64,000 bases of DNA from Roseibium album (GTDB lineage Bacteria > Pseudomonadota > Alphaproteobacteria > Rhizobiales > Stappiaceae), in the NCBI GenBank assembly GCA_001404055.1, contig CXTY01000003.1, positions 186,001 through 250,000 of the forward strand, given 5' to 3'. Positions within the stretch are counted from its first letter, which is position 1. Every line of letters starts with the position of its first letter. Of this stretch, positions 8,972-18,424 are shown piece by piece. Under the pieces are notes generated by a model, which was not told the origin of the DNA, did no database searches, and saw only the letters and a program-made list of their open reading frames with translations. A program made the position numbers and the translations under genes.

Positions 8972-10126
8972 ATGAATTCATTTTCAAGCGCGACGCAAAA
9001 ATCGCGCGTTCTGGTCATTTCTCCAGATCCCGACACGCTCGCTTTCGTCAAAAGTACCCTATCCGCCATATCACACTACGAAATAGTCAGTGTTTTGCTG
9101 AAAGATTTCAAAGCGCTTAGCAACACAGACCCAACTTCGTTTGATCTGGTAATTTTTGACGTTCACGAAGGAGAGTTCCTTCGGCAACCTGAACTCTCCG
9201 CGCTGCGCAACAAGGTCAGCGAGAACCCATTTATTTTCGTCTCCGACGATTTGACGGATGAAAACATCCGACTGCTGTTTCAGCTCAATGGCAGCGACTG
9301 GTTGCACAAGCCAATTCAACGCAGAGCATTGCTGGATTCCGTCAATTCACACATTCAGGTCGCAAAGTCGCATGGAGGCCTCGTTCACGCCGTGGTTTCG
9401 GCAGGCAGCGGAGCCGGAGGAACAACTGTTTCCCTTTCGCTTGCCGCACACCTTGCAACCGGATCAAAGCGCGTAAAACCGCATGCAGCCCTGTTCGACC
9501 TGGATTTCTCAGCCGCTGATTGCGGAACGTATGTCAATCTTTCCAATCCATACAACCTGCAAAGTGTCCTGGAAAATCCACAACGCGTCGACATTGAATT
9601 CATCGATATTGTTAGAAAACAACATGATAGCGGGTTCTCGCTTTTTTCATTCCATAAACCCGAACTGACCCTCTCGCCGAATGCAAGCGAACTCGTTCTG
9701 CGGATGCTGGATATCATCGCATTTCAGAACGACCATACAGTTTTGGATATCCCTTATTACGAAACGCCTTGGCGCGAAACTGTCCTGGCCTCAGTCAACT
9801 CGGTCGCGATTGTCACCACGACAACGATACCGGCGCTACAGGCAGCAAAGGACGCCAAAAAGCGCATCGCCGAAATCAGAGGCGAAAGCCGCACGGTTCA
9901 AATCGTTGTAAACAAGGCTCACAGAAGCGGTATGTTCGGAAGTGAACTCGGCAGTTCCGACATAAAAAAGATATTCAAGGAAGACACTTTTACTTTCATT
10001 CGCGACGAATGGGACACCATGACGAGCGCTCTGAATCGTGGAATACTTCCACATGACGTTAATGCTAGATCCAAGTTCGGCTTGCAAGTCGGTCGAATAG
10101 CTGAAACGCTCAGGTCCATGGGATGA
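8972..10126 (+). CDS. cpaE: Pilus localisation ATPase CpaE/TadZ
   Basis: About 384 residues. The N-terminal 120 residues look like a receiver-type fold (RVLVISPDPDTLAFV, DLVIFDV). A MinD/ParA-like ATPase domain follows. Its P-loop region AGSGAGGTTVSL (about residues 144-155) lacks the usual signature lysines, as in atypical CpaE/TadZ ATPases. AALFDLDFSAADCG and HTVLDIPYYETPW match later MinD-like motifs. TadZ/CpaE proteins mark the pole where the pilus is built. I preferred ATG 8972 over the upstream TTG 8957. The stop overlaps the next start (ATGA at 10123-10126). Confidence 0.9.
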   Translation: MNSFSSATQKSRVLVISPDPDTLAFVKSTLSAISHYEIVSVLLKDFKALSNTDPTSFDLVIFDVHEGEFLRQPELSALRNKVSENPFIFVSDDLTDENIRLLFQLNGSDWLHKPIQRRALLDSVNSHIQVAKSHGGLVHAVVSAGSGAGGTTVSLSLAAHLATGSKRVKPHAALFDLDFSAADCGTYVNLSNPYNLQSVLENPQRVDIEFIDIVRKQHDSGFSLFSFHKPELTLSPNASELVLRMLDIIAFQNDHTVLDIPYYETPWRETVLASVNSVAIVTTTTIPALQAAKDAKKRIAEIRGESRTVQIVVNKAHRSGMFGSELGSSDIKKIFKEDTFTFIRDEWDTMTSALNRGILPHDVNARSKFGLQVGRIAETLRSMG

Positions 10127-10698
10127 TAGATCGAATGAAGACACATGCACTGCTTGCGCTGAATGCAGCACTTGTCTGCATCTTCCTCGTGCTGGTGAGT
10201 AACCAGGCGAACGCTACATCGCGTTGGGCGGTGCCGCGCGACCATGGACCGGCCTCAAAGCAACTCATCAAACTCGAAACCCAGGAGCGGCCTGGCACAA
10301 TCATCATTTCAAATGAAAACAGAACCCTCGATGTTGTGCAGGACCGGCAAACTGTTGCCCGCTACCGGATCGGTGTCGGCCGCGATGGCTTCACTTGGAG
10401 TGGGACTGTCAAAGTGGGGCGGAAAGCCGAATGGCCGACATGGCGACCTCCTGCGGCGATGCGCAAACGCAGTCCGGGTCTTCCAAGCGAGGTGCCACCC
10501 GGCCCACACAATCCGTTAGGCGCCAGAGCGATCTATCTCTTCGATCAAGGCTCAGACACGCTTTATCGAATTCACGGCACCAATGACTCTGACTCCGTCG
10601 GCGGCTTTGTCTCATCGGGCTGTTTTCGCCTGTCAAACAAGGACATTCTTGAACTTTACAACAAGGTCAAAATTGGGACCAAGGTCATCGTACGATAA
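10123..10698 (+). CDS. L,D-transpeptidase (YkuD family) embedded in the tad locus
   Basis: 191 residues with an N-terminal signal sequence (LLALNAALVCIFLVLVSNQANA) and a YkuD catalytic domain from about residue 58. That domain contains KVGRKAEWPTWRPPAAM, PPGPHNPLGARAIYL and the catalytic signature HGT (His151) plus SSGCFRLSN (Cys167, Arg169). Such enzymes make 3-3 peptidoglycan cross-links or attach proteins to peptidoglycan in the periplasm. It overlaps cpaE by 4 bp and is followed 65 bp later by cpaF, so it is co-expressed with the pilus machinery. Local wall remodelling around the pilus channel is the obvious inference, but it is untested. Confidence 0.9.
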   Translation: MIDRMKTHALLALNAALVCIFLVLVSNQANATSRWAVPRDHGPASKQLIKLETQERPGTIIISNENRTLDVVQDRQTVARYRIGVGRDGFTWSGTVKVGRKAEWPTWRPPAAMRKRSPGLPSEVPPGPHNPLGARAIYLFDQGSDTLYRIHGTNDSDSVGGFVSSGCFRLSNKDILELYNKVKIGTKVIVR

Positions 10699-10762
10699 GA
10701 CAGCAACTGCCTGGTTGGATTGATTTGAACATGTTGTAAATCAGCAAAGTGAGGAAGCGGTA

Positions 10763-12184
10763 ATGTCAAATGCATTCATGGGACGCTTCTTTCGACCAAA
10801 CGAAGAAGCAGCTCATAAAGCTAAACCGGCTTCCGCAGAAGCCGATCAACTGGACCACGCGAACGAGCCCCCTCCTGAAGACGTGCAAACGAACGATCAG
10901 TCCCCCGACGATACCAACATGCTCGCAGAGCGCGTCGCGCTTCACAAACATCTTCTGGAACGGATCAACCTCAGTTACCTCGACACGATGACGGTGGAAG
11001 AACTGACGACGGAAATCCGTCCGATTGTCAGAGAATACATTAAGAAAAATCATTTTCCTTTGAGTGGGCCGGAATTGGACGCACTCATAGAAGATACGAC
11101 AAATGAGATGTTGGGTCTCGGTCCCATTGAGCCTTTGCTAAAGGACGACAGTATCGCTGATATTCTGATCAACAATCACCAGCAAGTCTTCATTGAACGG
11201 TTCGGGCAGCTGGAGGAAACCAATATCCGTTTCAAGGATGAGGATCACCTTCTCCGTGTAATCAATAAAATCGTTTCCGCTGTCGGCAGGCGTGTAGATG
11301 AATCCTCACCGCTGGTGGATGCCAGGTTGTCGGATGGGTCGCGCGTCAACGTTGCCGTCCGACCTGTGGCCGTTGACGGGCCCATGGTTTCAATCCGGAA
11401 ATTCTCCCGCAAACCGCTGACGCTGCAGCGTCTGATAGAAAGCCGGTCAATGGCGTCAGCGATGAATACGCTTCTTGTGGCCGCAGTTAAGGGACGGATG
11501 TCAATCGTTATCTCTGGTGGCACCGGGTCCGGTAAGACCACCATGCTCAACGCTCTTTCGTCACAGATATCGAACAAGGAACGGCTCATTACGATTGAAG
11601 ACGCGGCCGAGTTGCAGCTTCAGCAAACCCATGTCTGCCGAATGGAGACCAAACCTCCCACGCTCGACGGAAAAAACGAACTGCGTCAGCGAGAACTTCT
11701 TAAAAATGCCCTGCGCATGCGGCCAGACAGAATAATCGTGGGCGAGGTCCGCGGTGAAGAGGCCTTTGATATGCTGCAGGCCATGAACACTGGCCATGAA
11801 GGCTCCATGTGTACGGTTCACGCCAATACGCCTCGTGATGCCATCTCGCGGCTTGAGCAGATGATCGGTATGGCAGGTCTGCCCATGACCCAGAAGAGTA
11901 TTCGTGGACAAATTGCTTCGGCGATTGATCTGATCGTTCAGGTTCAACGCCTCCACGACGGAAGCCGCCGGGTCACTTCAATTTCCGAACTCACCGGCAT
12001 GGAGAACGACGTTATTCAGATGCAGGAGATAATGGCTTTCAAAAAGACGGGCGTGGACGCAGAAAACCGCGTCACGGGCAATTTTCTCGCGACAGGAATT
12101 CGTCCAAGATTTCTGGAAACGATCGCGGAAGTTGGCCTGTCTGTTCCTGATCACATTTTCGATCCATCGCATTCACTGAAATAA
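10763..12184 (+). CDS. cpaF: Tad secretion ATPase CpaF/TadA
   Basis: 473 residues. A variable acidic N-terminus is followed by the conserved type II/IV secretion ATPase. It has Walker [10 protein letters not shown] (about residues 252-260), an Asp box [12 protein letters not shown], Walker [19 protein letters not shown] and a His box [19 protein letters not shown]. It hexamerises at the inner membrane and drives pilus assembly with TadB and TadC. The AGGAAG ribosome binding site is strong. tadB follows after 9 bp. Confidence 0.96.
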   Translation: MSNAFMGRFFRPNEEAAHKAKPASAEADQLDHANEPPPEDVQTNDQSPDDTNMLAERVALHKHLLERINLSYLDTMTVEELTTEIRPIVREYIKKNHFPLSGPELDALIEDTTNEMLGLGPIEPLLKDDSIADILINNHQQVFIERFGQLEETNIRFKDEDHLLRVINKIVSAVGRRVDESSPLVDARLSDGSRVNVAVRPVAVDGPMVSIRKFSRKPLTLQRLIESRSMASAMNTLLVAAVKGRMSIVISGGTGSGKTTMLNALSSQISNKERLITIEDAAELQLQQTHVCRMETKPPTLDGKNELRQRELLKNALRMRPDRIIVGEVRGEEAFDMLQAMNTGHEGSMCTVHANTPRDAISRLEQMIGMAGLPMTQKSIRGQIASAIDLIVQVQRLHDGSRRVTSISELTGMENDVIQMQEIMAFKKTGVDAENRVTGNFLATGIRPRFLETIAEVGLSVPDHIFDPSHSLK

Positions 12185-12193
12185 AGCTCTGGC

Positions 12194-13144
12194 ATGAACA
12201 TACTTTTGATATACGGCGCAATATTTCTAGCCAGCTTGATCTTTTTCGATTCAGCGCTCCGCCTTTTGCGCGGTTACGCTTCGAGCAAAAAACACGTCAA
12301 CTACCGCTTGAAATTGCTTGAATCAGATCAGGACCAAAAACTCGTTCATGAGAGTATGCTTCGAGAGCGCACACTCGATTACGGCGTATCCGAGCAATAT
12401 ATTTCATGGTTTCGGAAGATTTTTATACAATCCGGCTTAAAGCTCGACATCAAAAGAGCTATTTTATATTCGGCCTGCTACGTCCTGATATCATGGCTAA
12501 TATTGGGGCTCTTTATTTCCTTTCTATATTTGAAGATATTTATTGTGTTCTTCACTTTGATTATTTTCGCTTTTGCCTACGTTTTTTACGTGCGAAGCAG
12601 AAGGGTCAAAAATTACTTGCGACAATTGCCGGACGCGCTGGACATCATCACGCGAAGTCTCGCCGCAGGGCATCCGCTGCCAACTTCCATCTCACTGGTT
12701 GGCAGGGAAATGGCGGATCCTGTCGGCAGTGAATTCGGGATTCTAAGCGACGAACTTACATATGGGACCGACGTTAACGACGCGATGCAAAATATGGTTG
12801 ATCGCGTAGGCGCGGACGACCTCAAACTTGTTGCCATTTCTCTTGCCGTTCAACGTGGAACAGGCGGCAATCTGGGCGAAATTCTGGACAGCCTCGCCGA
12901 GGTTCTCAGACAAAGGCTCATCATCAAGGCCAAGATCCGCGCTCTGTCAGCAGAGGGGCGAATGACGTCGTGGATAATGGCGGCATTTCCATTCTTTCTC
13001 TACTTCATGATCAATGCCTTGGCGCCTACATATTTCGACCCGGTATGGAACAGCGGTTACGGCAACGTCATTGTAGCGATCGGCGTCATTATCATGATCG
13101 TGGGCATGGCAATTCTTCGAAAGATTGTGAATTTTGATTTTTAG
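12194..13144 (+). CDS. tadB: Tad inner-membrane platform protein TadB
   Basis: 316 residues with an N-terminal helix, a central pair of transmembrane helices (about residues 88-135) and a C-terminal pair (about 255-310) around a cytoplasmic T2SSF domain. The T2SSF region contains LPDALDIITRSLAAGHPLP and AVQRGTGGNLGEILDSLAEVLR. TadB and TadC form the platform engaged by CpaF. tadC starts 11 bp downstream. Confidence 0.93.
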   Translation: MNILLIYGAIFLASLIFFDSALRLLRGYASSKKHVNYRLKLLESDQDQKLVHESMLRERTLDYGVSEQYISWFRKIFIQSGLKLDIKRAILYSACYVLISWLILGLFISFLYLKIFIVFFTLIIFAFAYVFYVRSRRVKNYLRQLPDALDIITRSLAAGHPLPTSISLVGREMADPVGSEFGILSDELTYGTDVNDAMQNMVDRVGADDLKLVAISLAVQRGTGGNLGEILDSLAEVLRQRLIIKAKIRALSAEGRMTSWIMAAFPFFLYFMINALAPTYFDPVWNSGYGNVIVAIGVIIMIVGMAILRKIVNFDF

Positions 13145-13155
13145 GAGCATGGCCA

Positions 13156-14097
13156 ATGAATGACATTCTGATATTGGCTGCTGTCTTTATAGCGGTGCTA
13201 TTGATTTCCACGATCATCGTCAATTGGATAGGGTCGCGCGCCGAACTATCGAACCGCATCGAAGAAACTTCTGAAGAAAGTCCGGAAACCGAACTGAACT
13301 TGCCGCAAAAGGGGCTGGCAGGATATTCCCCGGCAGACAATGAATTGCTCGCCAACTATTTTGATGTCGTCAGAAGGAACAAAAACCCAAATTCACTCCG
13401 TTTTCGACTGATCCGAGCCGGCTATTTCTCAAAATCGGCGACAGTATCTTATCAATTTGTACGGCTCATCGTTTCCGCTGTGGTGCTGGTGGTCTCCTTT
13501 TTTGCAGGCAGTTACTTTTTCCCAGGTCAATCGGGTCCGACACTCCTTGTCATGTCCATGTTTGTTTCAACCTTCACGTTTTTCATCATGAATATATTTC
13601 TTGAACGACGGGGAGACAAACGAGAACGCGAGTACCGAAAGCTGTTTCCGGACTTCATGGATATGCTCATCGTGTGCGCCGATGCAGGGCTCAGCCTCGA
13701 GGCCTCGGTTGACCGGGTCGCGAAGGAATTTCTGCAAACGCATCGAAGCTTCGGAATTCATTTGGCAATCATGATGCTCGAAGTTCGCGGTGGCCGTCGT
13801 CTTCGGGAGGCCTTGGCGAATTTTGCAGAACGCGTGCATATCGAGGAAGCAAGAACCCTCGCTGTTTTACTGCGCCAGTCAGAAGAATTGGGTTCAAGCA
13901 TCACCAAGACCTTGAGGGTCTACAGCGCCGAAATGCGTCAATTGAGAATTATTCGAGCGGAAGAAAAAGCCAACACGCTTCCAATCAAGATGCTTTTCCC
14001 CTTGGCAACGTTTTTGTTCCCGATAAGTATCTTGATTGTGCTCGTCCCCATCACACTGAAAGTTCTTTCAATGATCTCGAATCTCGTCCCACAATAA
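13156..14097 (+). CDS. tadC: Tad inner-membrane platform protein TadC
   Basis: 313 residues with the same topology as TadB. It has an N-terminal helix, a central pair (about residues 98-150), a T2SSF domain containing FPDFMDMLIVCADAGLSLE and LLRQSEELGSSITKTLR, and a C-terminal hydrophobic segment (LFPLATFLFPISILIVLVPITL). It is the last gene of the tad locus. A TadD-like TPR gene, usual after tadC, is absent; galE follows convergently after 65 bp without an obvious terminator. Confidence 0.93.
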   Translation: MNDILILAAVFIAVLLISTIIVNWIGSRAELSNRIEETSEESPETELNLPQKGLAGYSPADNELLANYFDVVRRNKNPNSLRFRLIRAGYFSKSATVSYQFVRLIVSAVVLVVSFFAGSYFFPGQSGPTLLVMSMFVSTFTFFIMNIFLERRGDKREREYRKLFPDFMDMLIVCADAGLSLEASVDRVAKEFLQTHRSFGIHLAIMMLEVRGGRRLREALANFAERVHIEEARTLAVLLRQSEELGSSITKTLRVYSAEMRQLRIIRAEEKANTLPIKMLFPLATFLFPISILIVLVPITLKVLSMISNLVPQ

Positions 14098-14162
14098 TTT
14101 TGGAATTGTTTTCTGGATCAGCTGCTTTTGCGGGTTAGCTTATTGCAAATTTACAAGGCAGT

Positions 14163-15185
14163 TCACAGCTGATAACCCTTTGGATTCTTGACCACCCACT
14201 TCCATGTGTCGGCGCACATATCCCTGAGGTCTTTCGACGCTTGCCAGGACAGAAAGTCGGTCGCCATCTGGGTGTCGGCATAACACTCAGCAACGTCTCC
14301 TGAGCGCCTGGCGGCAATGGAATATGGAACTTGCCGATTTGAAGCGCGCTCAAATTCCTTCACCATTTCCAGGACGCTATGGCCGTTTCCTGTCCCAAGA
14401 TTTACCGCAAAGCTGTTTTGCGAAGCCTCCAAGCGACCCAGCGCTTCATACGCACGCAGATGTCCCTCGGCCAAATCCACAACGTGAATGTAGTCCCGAA
14501 CGCCTGTTCCGTCGCGTGTATCGTAGTCATTTCCAAAGACATTGAGCTTGTCCAACCGGCCTCCGGCAACTTGAGCTATGTAAGGCATCAAGTTGTTCGG
14601 GACACCGAGAGGATCTTCACCGATCAAGCCGCTGCTATGTGCGCCAACCGGGTTGAAATACCTCAGCATTCCGATCCGCCAACGCGGATCGCTGGCCGCA
14701 ACGTCCCGCAGCATGTCCTCAACCATCAACTTCGTGCGCCCATAGGGGTTTGTGGGTGCCAGAGGATGATCTTCAGTCAAGGGCAGCCGTTGCGGTTCGC
14801 CATACACGGTTGCCGATGATGAAAATATAAGATCGTGAACACCGGTCTTCGCCATGGCGCTCAGCAACCGATGGGTCCCGACAACATTGTTTTCATAATA
14901 GGACAAAGGGTTCTCGGTGGATTCTCCCACTGCCTTCAATCCAGCAAAATGGATGACCGCCGTGCAATTGTGTCGCGACAACACGGCTTCTATCGCGGCT
15001 TGGTCACGAATATCTGCCTGCTCAAGGAGCACGCTCCTACCGGTGATCGTTTCAACTCTTTTCAGGGACTCAGCATTCGAATTGCTTAAATTGTCGAGCA
15101 CGACAACGTCATGCCCCGCTTCAAGAAATGTCACGCAACAATGGGAACCAATGTAACCGGCGCCTCCGGTAACAAGGATGGTCAT
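14163..15185 (-). CDS. galE: UDP-glucose 4-epimerase
   Basis: 340 residues, the full length of GalE. It has the NAD-binding GGAGYIGS at residues 7-14, the catalytic Ser in SSSATVYG (122-129), the YGRTK Tyr/Lys pair (Y148, K152) and the GDVAECYAD motif near the C-terminus. It interconverts UDP-glucose and UDP-galactose for surface polysaccharide. It stands alone and is convergent with tadC; no polysaccharide genes flank it here. Confidence 0.95.
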   Translation of the reverse strand: MTILVTGGAGYIGSHCCVTFLEAGHDVVVLDNLSNSNAESLKRVETITGRSVLLEQADIRDQAAIEAVLSRHNCTAVIHFAGLKAVGESTENPLSYYENNVVGTHRLLSAMAKTGVHDLIFSSSATVYGEPQRLPLTEDHPLAPTNPYGRTKLMVEDMLRDVAASDPRWRIGMLRYFNPVGAHSSGLIGEDPLGVPNNLMPYIAQVAGGRLDKLNVFGNDYDTRDGTGVRDYIHVVDLAEGHLRAYEALGRLEASQNSFAVNLGTGNGHSVLEMVKEFERASNRQVPYSIAARRSGDVAECYADTQMATDFLSWQASKDLRDMCADTWKWVVKNPKGYQL

Positions 15186-15487
15186 GGCAATGGACTCCGA
15201 ATTCCCTAAAACAACACTTTCAACCCGCAGACCTAAAATCGAACACGTCGTTCCACAGCGTGATCAAACGGTCTCGTTTCCAGATATACCTGCTATTCAA
15301 CCGTGAGAAATAAAATTCTCTCAAACACGAAAAACTATTGAATATCAGTTTCCAAAAGCCTTCGGTGCTCCCTAGTTTGGCCCCTCGTTCTATCCTTCAA
15401 AACCACGGGTAAGAAGATGTGTCGTCGAAGGTGAATGGATCCACCCCGATAACGGTTACGCGTTTTTTAAGCTGGTACAACACGTTT
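15186..15487. other. Intergenic region upstream of galE
   Basis: About 300 bp without a supported gene. It should contain the galE promoter (minus strand). A weak stem-loop GAGAA-N6-TTCTC lies near 15304-15320. I see no clear terminator or RNA gene. Confidence 0.4.
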
Positions 15488-16282
15488 TCATTTCCAATCG
15501 CCAACGCCGTATTTGGCCAGTATTTTTTTAAGCTCACCCGATGCGCGCATTCCAGCCATCTGCGCATCAAATTCCTGCACGAAATTTGAAGCGCGTGCAT
15601 CATTCGGAGAAAATCCAATCATGATTTCGATGAAGGGTAAGCACCCCGCGGTTTTGTAACGCCCCTGCAAACCTTCAGTCTGGAAAAAGTATTCCGCGAC
15701 CGCAACGTCCTGAACAAACGCGATCGCGCGATCAATATCCACCAGTTCAGTCAGCCGCTTCATCATGTCGGCTTCGCTGCCCAGGAGTTTGATTACACTT
15801 TCATCATTGGCTTCGACGTAATCGTCAATCTCGCCATAAATATATCCTCCGACCGTCGCAATCCTGACTGACGGGAGACTGGTCAGATTTTCATAATGCC
15901 AGGTTTGATCCAGTTTCGTGTAGAAGCAGTTGCGGGTCATGCCAATCGCTTCATCTGGAAAAATCAGGTTCGGTGCCTCCTCCTGGTAGACACCGACCAA
16001 AGCCGAGAAGTTCCCTTTTTCAACTTCTTGGATCTGGCGCAGGAATGGCGCTGTTTTATATGAAATCTGATGATCAAGTTTCGCGAACACAGAATTGACG
16101 ATTTCAACGCTAAAGCCCGGCATCATTGGATCGACAGACCCGTTCTCTTCAAAAATATAAGGCCGCCAGTCCCCAGTCATGAAGGTAAGTTGTTCTGCAT
16201 GTGCCGGCACATTTGCCAGAAACAACAAGGTACAAAAACAAGCACGGATAGATGACCTGATCATCGGCGTGTGCCTTTTCAA
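15488..16282 (-). CDS. Periplasmic amino-acid-type solute-binding protein
   Basis: 264 residues with a cleavable signal peptide (about residues 9-28, ending PAHA). A family 3 solute-binding fold follows: LTFMTGDWRPYIFEENG, PGFSVEIVNSVF, a central hinge and the C-terminal SGELKKILAKYG that closes many SBP_bac_3 proteins. No permease or ATPase gene is adjacent. It is either an orphan binding protein serving a transporter elsewhere or an extracytoplasmic sensor. The start could also be the ATG seven codons in (MIRSS). Confidence 0.82.
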   Translation of the reverse strand: MKRHTPMIRSSIRACFCTLLFLANVPAHAEQLTFMTGDWRPYIFEENGSVDPMMPGFSVEIVNSVFAKLDHQISYKTAPFLRQIQEVEKGNFSALVGVYQEEAPNLIFPDEAIGMTRNCFYTKLDQTWHYENLTSLPSVRIATVGGYIYGEIDDYVEANDESVIKLLGSEADMMKRLTELVDIDRAIAFVQDVAVAEYFFQTEGLQGRYKTAGCLPFIEIMIGFSPNDARASNFVQEFDAQMAGMRASGELKKILAKYGVGDWK

Positions 16283-16563
16283 AGCGTTATTACCAGTACT
16301 CGTCCGCTAATGCTGCTCCTTGAAGTGAAGCCGAAGAGCTCGTGCCTCCCTTGAGGCAGACTCTGGATCAGACGGGCTATTCTGCAGACGATAAATGGAG
16401 TTTAGCACAGCCCTATTCAGCTGTGAGTTCGATCTAAGATGTCTGAAGATCTGATATATACAGGAACCCTGACAGGCATTGACGCTGCCGGTCCGGGAGC
16501 AGAGTCGTTTGTACGATAAAAGGACTCGCCCCGATATGTCTTTACTCTGTCCGAGGCAGAAAC

Positions 16564-17238
16564 ATGATCTTTCACGGCTACTTTCGAAGCTCTGCAGCGC
16601 ATCGCTGCCGAATTGCCTTTAATTTAAAGCGCATCATGCCGACACGTAGAGACCATCATCTGCTACGTAGCGGCGGCGAGCAAAGGCAGGCGTCCTATGC
16701 TGCCATAAACCCCCAATCGCTGGTACCGGCATTGGAAATTCCATTTGAGGACAGCGGTAACGGTAAGAACGACGATGTCCTGACACAATCGCTGGCGATC
16801 ATCGAATGGTTGGACGAGGTCTACCCAGAGCCACGCCTGCTGCCTGGTGACCCGCTCTTGCGCGCACAAATACGCGCCTTTTCGCAAGTAATCGCTTGTG
16901 ACATTCACCCGCTTCAAAACCTCCGGGTCCTGCAATACCTCAAGAACGACCTCGGTCATGACCAGGCTGATGCCGATAGGTGGTGTCAGCGTTGGATCGG
17001 TGATGGATTAGCTGCATGTGAGGCATTATTGGCGCGCGGTGGAACCACAGACAAATTCTGCTTCGGGAGCACACCGACCCTGGCAGACATCTGTCTTGTC
17101 CCCCAAGTCTATTCAGCAAAGAGATTTGGTGTGGACTTGACTGAGATGCCCCGCATTCAAGCCATCTTTGCAAGTTGCGAAAAGCTGGAAGCCTTTCAAA
17201 GCGCGAGGCCTGAGAACCAGCCGGATGCGGAAAGCTAA
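16564..17238 (+). CDS. maiA: Maleylacetoacetate isomerase (zeta-class GST)
   Basis: 224 residues. The thioredoxin-like N-terminus has YFRSSAAHRCRIAFNL (active-site Ser region at residues 9-10), NPQSLVPALE and QSLAIIEWLDE. The C-terminal helical part has the zeta-class hallmark CDIHPLQNLRVLQYL and FCFGSTPTLADICLVPQVY. MaiA converts maleylacetoacetate to fumarylacetoacetate in tyrosine/homogentisate breakdown, using glutathione. The other pathway genes are not beside it, so an isolated or recruited role is possible. The stretch at residues 24-40 is divergent from usual MaiA but stays in frame. It is convergent with the LysR gene. Confidence 0.88.
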   Translation: MIFHGYFRSSAAHRCRIAFNLKRIMPTRRDHHLLRSGGEQRQASYAAINPQSLVPALEIPFEDSGNGKNDDVLTQSLAIIEWLDEVYPEPRLLPGDPLLRAQIRAFSQVIACDIHPLQNLRVLQYLKNDLGHDQADADRWCQRWIGDGLAACEALLARGGTTDKFCFGSTPTLADICLVPQVYSAKRFGVDLTEMPRIQAIFASCEKLEAFQSARPENQPDAES

Positions 17239-17266
17239 GCCGACATCTTACTAGACAACTCGCAAA

Positions 17267-18205
17267 TTACCTCAGCCGAAAGTCCAGCAAATGATCCGTG
17301 CAGCGATCGGTTTTCAGATGGCTCCAGATTTTCTGAACCAGCGGTGACGTCGCATCGCGTTTTTTATAGGCCCAGATTTCAAGGTCCATATCGTATCTGC
17401 CATCTCCTGCAAGCGCGAACTGTCCTGAACGTACACTGTCAAATGCACTGCAGGAGGGAAGCCACAGCATCTTCTGTTCCAGAACGGCGAGTTTTTTCAT
17501 GAACTCGCAGGTGCCGCTCTGGGACGTGCGTACGAAGTTGGGATCTTGAGGGGTCATACCGGAAAAAATGAGATCCTCGATCTTTGCAAAATAGCCGGTC
17601 TGACCGTAACCGATGTATTCGAGACCGCTGCGGGGCGGATTGTCGACATCGAAAGCCGGGCGGCCATCGTCGTCAAGTGCAGTACAAAGATGCATAACAT
17701 CTTCGCCCAACTTGATGGACTCAAACTCATGATGTTCAAAGAAGGCTGGCACTTGCGGCTGATAATAGAGCAGCACGAGATCCATCTTCCTATCGCCGAG
17801 CATTTCGATCATTTCATAGAAATCATAGGTATCGATCGAGACCGTGAAGTCACCACAGGCTGCCTTTATCTGCTGTAGCCATTCCGGCACAAAACTGAGG
17901 GCGAGCGTTGTCGCCGCTGCCAGCCGAATGTCCGGTATCGAACTGATGTTGCGCCTTTGAAATTCAACGCGGTTAAGCTCAAGTTCCCTAAGGACATTTT
18001 GCGCGGTGTCTCGAAATACCTCACCTTCCTGCGTAAGCGAAACAGGATAACTGCTACGGTCAAACAGCTCGGCCCCCAACCAGTTTTCCAGCGCTTTGAT
18101 CCGGCGGCTGAACGCGGATTGTGTGATGTTGCGTTCCTCTGCAGCCTGAGAAAAATTTCCCCTTTTGCTCAACACAAGAAAATCAGTCAACCAATTGGTG
18201 TCCAC
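17267..18205 (-). CDS. LysR-family transcriptional regulator
   Basis: About 312 residues. The N-terminal helix-turn-helix is LVLSKRGNFSQAAEERNITQSAFSRR with the typical ALENWLGAELFDR after it. An effector-binding domain follows. The open frame runs to 18292, but GTG at 18205 (or the preceding GTG at 18208) fits the family start and has AGGAG upstream. The gene is divergent from a peptide-type ABC operon, with a 17-bp palindrome in the gap. It is therefore probably that operon's regulator. Confidence 0.9.
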   Translation of the reverse strand: MDTNWLTDFLVLSKRGNFSQAAEERNITQSAFSRRIKALENWLGAELFDRSSYPVSLTQEGEVFRDTAQNVLRELELNRVEFQRRNISSIPDIRLAAATTLALSFVPEWLQQIKAACGDFTVSIDTYDFYEMIEMLGDRKMDLVLLYYQPQVPAFFEHHEFESIKLGEDVMHLCTALDDDGRPAFDVDNPPRSGLEYIGYGQTGYFAKIEDLIFSGMTPQDPNFVRTSQSGTCEFMKKLAVLEQKMLWLPSCSAFDSVRSGQFALAGDGRYDMDLEIWAYKKRDATSPLVQKIWSHLKTDRCTDHLLDFRLR

Positions 18206-18252
18206 CACACTCTCCTGCACCAGAAGCTGAAAATATAAGCACCGCAATAAAC

Positions 18253-18269
18253 TATGCAAAATTTGCATA
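18253..18269. promoter_or_regulatory. Palindromic LysR-type operator
   Basis: TATGCAAA-A-TTTGCATA is a perfect 17-bp palindrome containing T-N11-A, the LysR-box pattern. It lies about 48 bp upstream of the LysR start and about 155 bp upstream of the binding-protein gene, as expected for an autoregulatory and activating site. Confidence 0.6.
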
Positions 18270-18424
18270 ACAAGTCTGTTGGTTGAGTTCAACCTGTCGA
18301 GGTAAGCTCATTTCGCTATCTGAATGCAGAAAAGCTTGCTCGAAAAATGAAGTGAGACTGCATACGATCCGACCGGCGCCTGCCGGCATTTTAGAGCCCG
18401 AGTTGTTCCAAGAGGGGGATAATC

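Noticed and set aside
16612..16680. Possible frameshift in maiA where residues 22-40 diverge from the family
   Set aside because: The downstream GGEQ and NPQSLVPALE motifs are in the same frame and the total length is normal, so divergence is more likely than a sequencing error.
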